A stretch of 7,279 bases of DNA from JAYFNU01 sp034933305 (lineage in GTDB: Bacteria; Bacillota; Clostridia; Oscillospirales; Ruminococcaceae): the NCBI GenBank assembly GCA_034933305.1, contig JAYFNU010000025.1, forward strand, positions 1-7,279. Direction: 5' to 3'. Below, in pieces: positions 6,202-7,279 of this stretch. The first letter of the stretch is position 1; each line of letters opens with the position of its first letter. A program made the translations under genes and the position numbers. The notes beneath the pieces are model-generated. The model was given only the letters and a program-made list of their open reading frames with translations. It made no database searches and was not told the origin of the DNA.

Positions 6202-6879
6202 GTGCACGGCGGGCCGGAATGCTCCCGGGAGGCGTTCATTGAGAAGAATCTCGGACTCGCCCGCGCGTGCGCCAACCGCTTTCGCGGCCGCGGGATCGAA
6301 TACGACGATCTGTTCCAGGCGGCCTGCTGCGGTCTCGTGAAGGCCTGCGACGGATTCGATCCCGGGCGCGGGCTGATGTTTTCGACCTATGCCGTGCCCG
6401 TGATCCTCGGCGAGGTGCGCCGCCTTTTCCGCGACGGGGGCAGCGTCAAGGTGAGCCGCCGGCTAAAGGAGATCGCCCGCAGGGCCGGCGCGGAGCGCGA
6501 CGCGCTCGCGCTGCGCTCGAACGAGGAGCCGAAGCTGCGCGAGATCGCGGAGCGCGTCGGCTGCGATGAGCAGACGCTGGTCGAGGCGCTTTGCTGCGCG
6601 CGCGCGCCGGTCTCGCTGTCCGCGCTCGCGCAGGAAGACGAAAGCGAGCACAGCATCGCGGTCACCGACGCGGGTTTCGATGCGGTGACGGACAGGCTGT
6701 CGCTCGCGTCCGCTCTTGCGCGGCTGACGCCGCAGGAGCGGCAGATCCTGCATGAGCGCTTTTTCTGCAACCGCACCCAGGCCGTCACCGCGCGCCGCGT
6801 CGGCTCCACGCAGGTGGGCGTTTCGCGCATGGAGAAAAGGATCCTGCGGAAGCTACGCGGCGAGATCGACGGCGAGTGA
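6202..6879 (+). CDS. sigF: RNA polymerase sporulation sigma factor sigma-F
   Basis: Sigma-F directs the first forespore-specific transcription. The product is 225 residues of the sigma-70 family. Region 2 runs from about 12 to 80 (FIEKNLGLARACANRF, then YDDLFQAACCGLVKA, then FSTYAVPVILGEVRR). Region 3 starts at VKVSRRLKE, and region 4 lies at about 175-220 with LTPQERQILHERFF and a helix-turn-helix ending VSRMEKRILRKL. The start is GTG 6202, one base after spoIIAB, with only a weak GCGGGA site, so translational coupling is likely. It must be the start or lie downstream of it: an in-frame TGA at 6172-6174 closes the frame and no other start codon lies between. The protein is therefore about 30 residues shorter than B. 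subtilis SigF, all at the N-terminus. The helix-turn-helix has VTARRVGSTQ where Bacillus has EVAERLGISQ. Paralogous sigma-G is less likely given this operon. Confidence 0.95.
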   Translation: MHGGPECSREAFIEKNLGLARACANRFRGRGIEYDDLFQAACCGLVKACDGFDPGRGLMFSTYAVPVILGEVRRLFRDGGSVKVSRRLKEIARRAGAERDALALRSNEEPKLREIAERVGCDEQTLVEALCCARAPVSLSALAQEDESEHSIAVTDAGFDAVTDRLSLASALARLTPQERQILHERFFCNRTQAVTARRVGSTQVGVSRMEKRILRKLRGEIDGE

Positions 6880-6911
6880 CGGCGGCGGAAAACGCGCCGA
6901 AACCGCCGCCG
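6880..6911 (+). other. GC hairpin just after sigF, no T-run
   Basis: A 9-bp stem (6880-6888 with 6903-6911) encloses a 14-base loop and starts at the last base of the region following the sigF stop. It is followed by GAAACGCGGG rather than a T-run, so it is not a normal intrinsic terminator. It may stabilise the 3' end of the spoIIA transcript or act as a weak terminator. I see no better terminator before the next promoter. The rest of 6912-6976 holds nothing I recognise. Confidence 0.4.
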
Positions 6912-6976
6912 GAAACGCGGGCGCGGGAGGCCCGAAAGCGGATTTCCACATTATGGGACTGTAGTACTTTTGTAAT

Positions 6977-7008
6977 CAATAAAAAACCGAAAAATGCAGA
7001 AATAAGTG
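6977..7008 (+). promoter_or_regulatory. A-rich UP element of the rRNA promoter
   Basis: A run of A-rich tracts (AATAAAAAA, GAAAAATG, GAAATAAG) sits directly upstream of the -35 box in otherwise GC-rich DNA. It is placed where the RNA polymerase alpha subunits contact rRNA promoters. Confidence 0.55.
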
Positions 7009-7037
7009 TTGACTTTTGTCGGACGGGATGCTAACAT
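7009..7037 (+). promoter_or_regulatory. Strong sigma-A promoter, probably of the rRNA operon
   Basis: TTGACT (7009-7014), a 17-base spacer and TAACAT (7032-7037), preceded by an A-rich element. Transcription would start near 7044. The leader that follows has rRNA-type antitermination features and no protein gene. Confidence 0.82.
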
Positions 7038-7043
7038 AGAATT

Positions 7044-7279
7044 CACGCCGCCGAGATAAGCGGGCGGCGCAAAGGACCTTGAAAATTAAACAATATAGCG
7101 AAAGAAGGACCCTATCAATTCTGGTTTCCGGGCTCGAGAGGGCCTGGGGACGGAATAAAAAAATAGCTGCCCTGCAAGGGGCGGCGGGTAATTTTGGATG
7201 CAAGCGATTGTATCTGAGAGAGGTATTAACGGTGAAAGAGCGAGAGCTCGAGTAGTCGTTGATATACAAACTTATTAAG
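7044..7279 (+). other. Leader of a 16S rRNA operon, mature 16S just past the window end
   Basis: About 235 bases follow the strong promoter without a credible gene. They contain a GC hairpin, a boxA-like segment (TTGAAAATTAAACAA), a second hairpin at 7166-7185 (GCTGCCC with GGGCGGC, one G-U pair, loop TGCAAG) and an AT-rich end ACTTATTAAG. From memory, TTGAAAA-type segments followed by such leaders stand ahead of 16S genes in Firmicutes, and AAG at the very end would fit a 16S start of the form AGAGTTTGATC. None of the mature 16S is visible, so this is an inference from the leader. One arm of the 16S processing stem should lie in the last 100 bases, but its partner is outside the window. Confidence 0.7.
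7046..7092 (+). promoter_or_regulatory. boxB-like hairpin and boxA-like antitermination site
   Basis: A 7-bp hairpin (7046-7052 with 7063-7069, 10-base loop) is followed five bases later by GACCTTGAAAATTAAACA (7075-7092). The latter resembles the Bacillus rRNA boxA region TTCTTTGAAAACT. In rRNA operons such sites recruit Nus factors, so that polymerase resists termination. The boxA core here (ACCTTGAAA) departs from TTCTTTGA at two positions, so the call is by similarity and position. Confidence 0.55.

Noticed and set aside
6976..7269. A 97-codon minus-strand open frame over the rRNA promoter and leader
   Set aside because: It has no ribosome site and no protein-like features, and it covers a strong + strand promoter and leader.
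7198..7278. A 26-codon + strand frame ending at the window edge
   Set aside because: It lies in the presumed rRNA leader, has no good ribosome binding site, and would end at the expected 16S start.

Overview
The window looks like a piece of a GC-rich, spore-forming Clostridia-type Firmicute chromosome. The evidence is a spoIIAA-spoIIAB-sigF sporulation operon of the Bacillus/Clostridium type, strong Shine-Dalgarno sequences, sigma-A promoters with 17-base spacers, and intrinsic terminators. I cannot name the genus. Two kinds of DNA meet near position 1435. To the left the base composition is mixed and the genes are broken or of mobile-element type. To the right is GC-rich core DNA with all genes on the + strand.

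Left part (1 to about 1435): a + strand fragment of a large phage- or ICE-like protein enters from the left edge and loses its recognisable sequence near 300. Facing it is a minus-strand cassette, read from right to left. It holds the tail of one gene, then a 220-codon gene with a JAMM/MPN-like HxH...SxxD signature broken by three in-frame stop codons but no frameshift, then an apparently intact 69-residue acidic protein with a TTG start, then a strong minus-strand terminator. I read this as the decaying end of an integrated element.

Right part: gpsA (glycerol-3-phosphate dehydrogenase) has its own promoter. It is followed by a separate promoter and a short leader for valS (valyl-tRNA synthetase). 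That leader holds a 12-bp terminator hairpin that competes with an antiterminator-like fold resembling the 3' end of a T-box riboswitch, although there is no room for a T-box specifier domain. valS ends at a very strong terminator. The spoIIA operon follows: SpoIIAA (anti-anti-sigma), SpoIIAB (anti-sigma kinase) and sigma-F. Together they form the partner switch that holds sigma-F inactive until it fires in the forespore. The sigma-F frame cannot be extended upstream, so its N-terminus is truly short.

The last roughly 270 bases hold an A-rich upstream element, a strong TTGACT-17-TAACAT promoter, and a leader with a GC hairpin and a boxA-like segment. This is the usual arrangement ahead of a ribosomal RNA operon. 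The sequence stops about where the 16S rRNA gene should begin. The most notable items are the T-box-like attenuator without a specifier domain, the stop-riddled but frame-preserved JAMM-like gene, and the short sigma-F.
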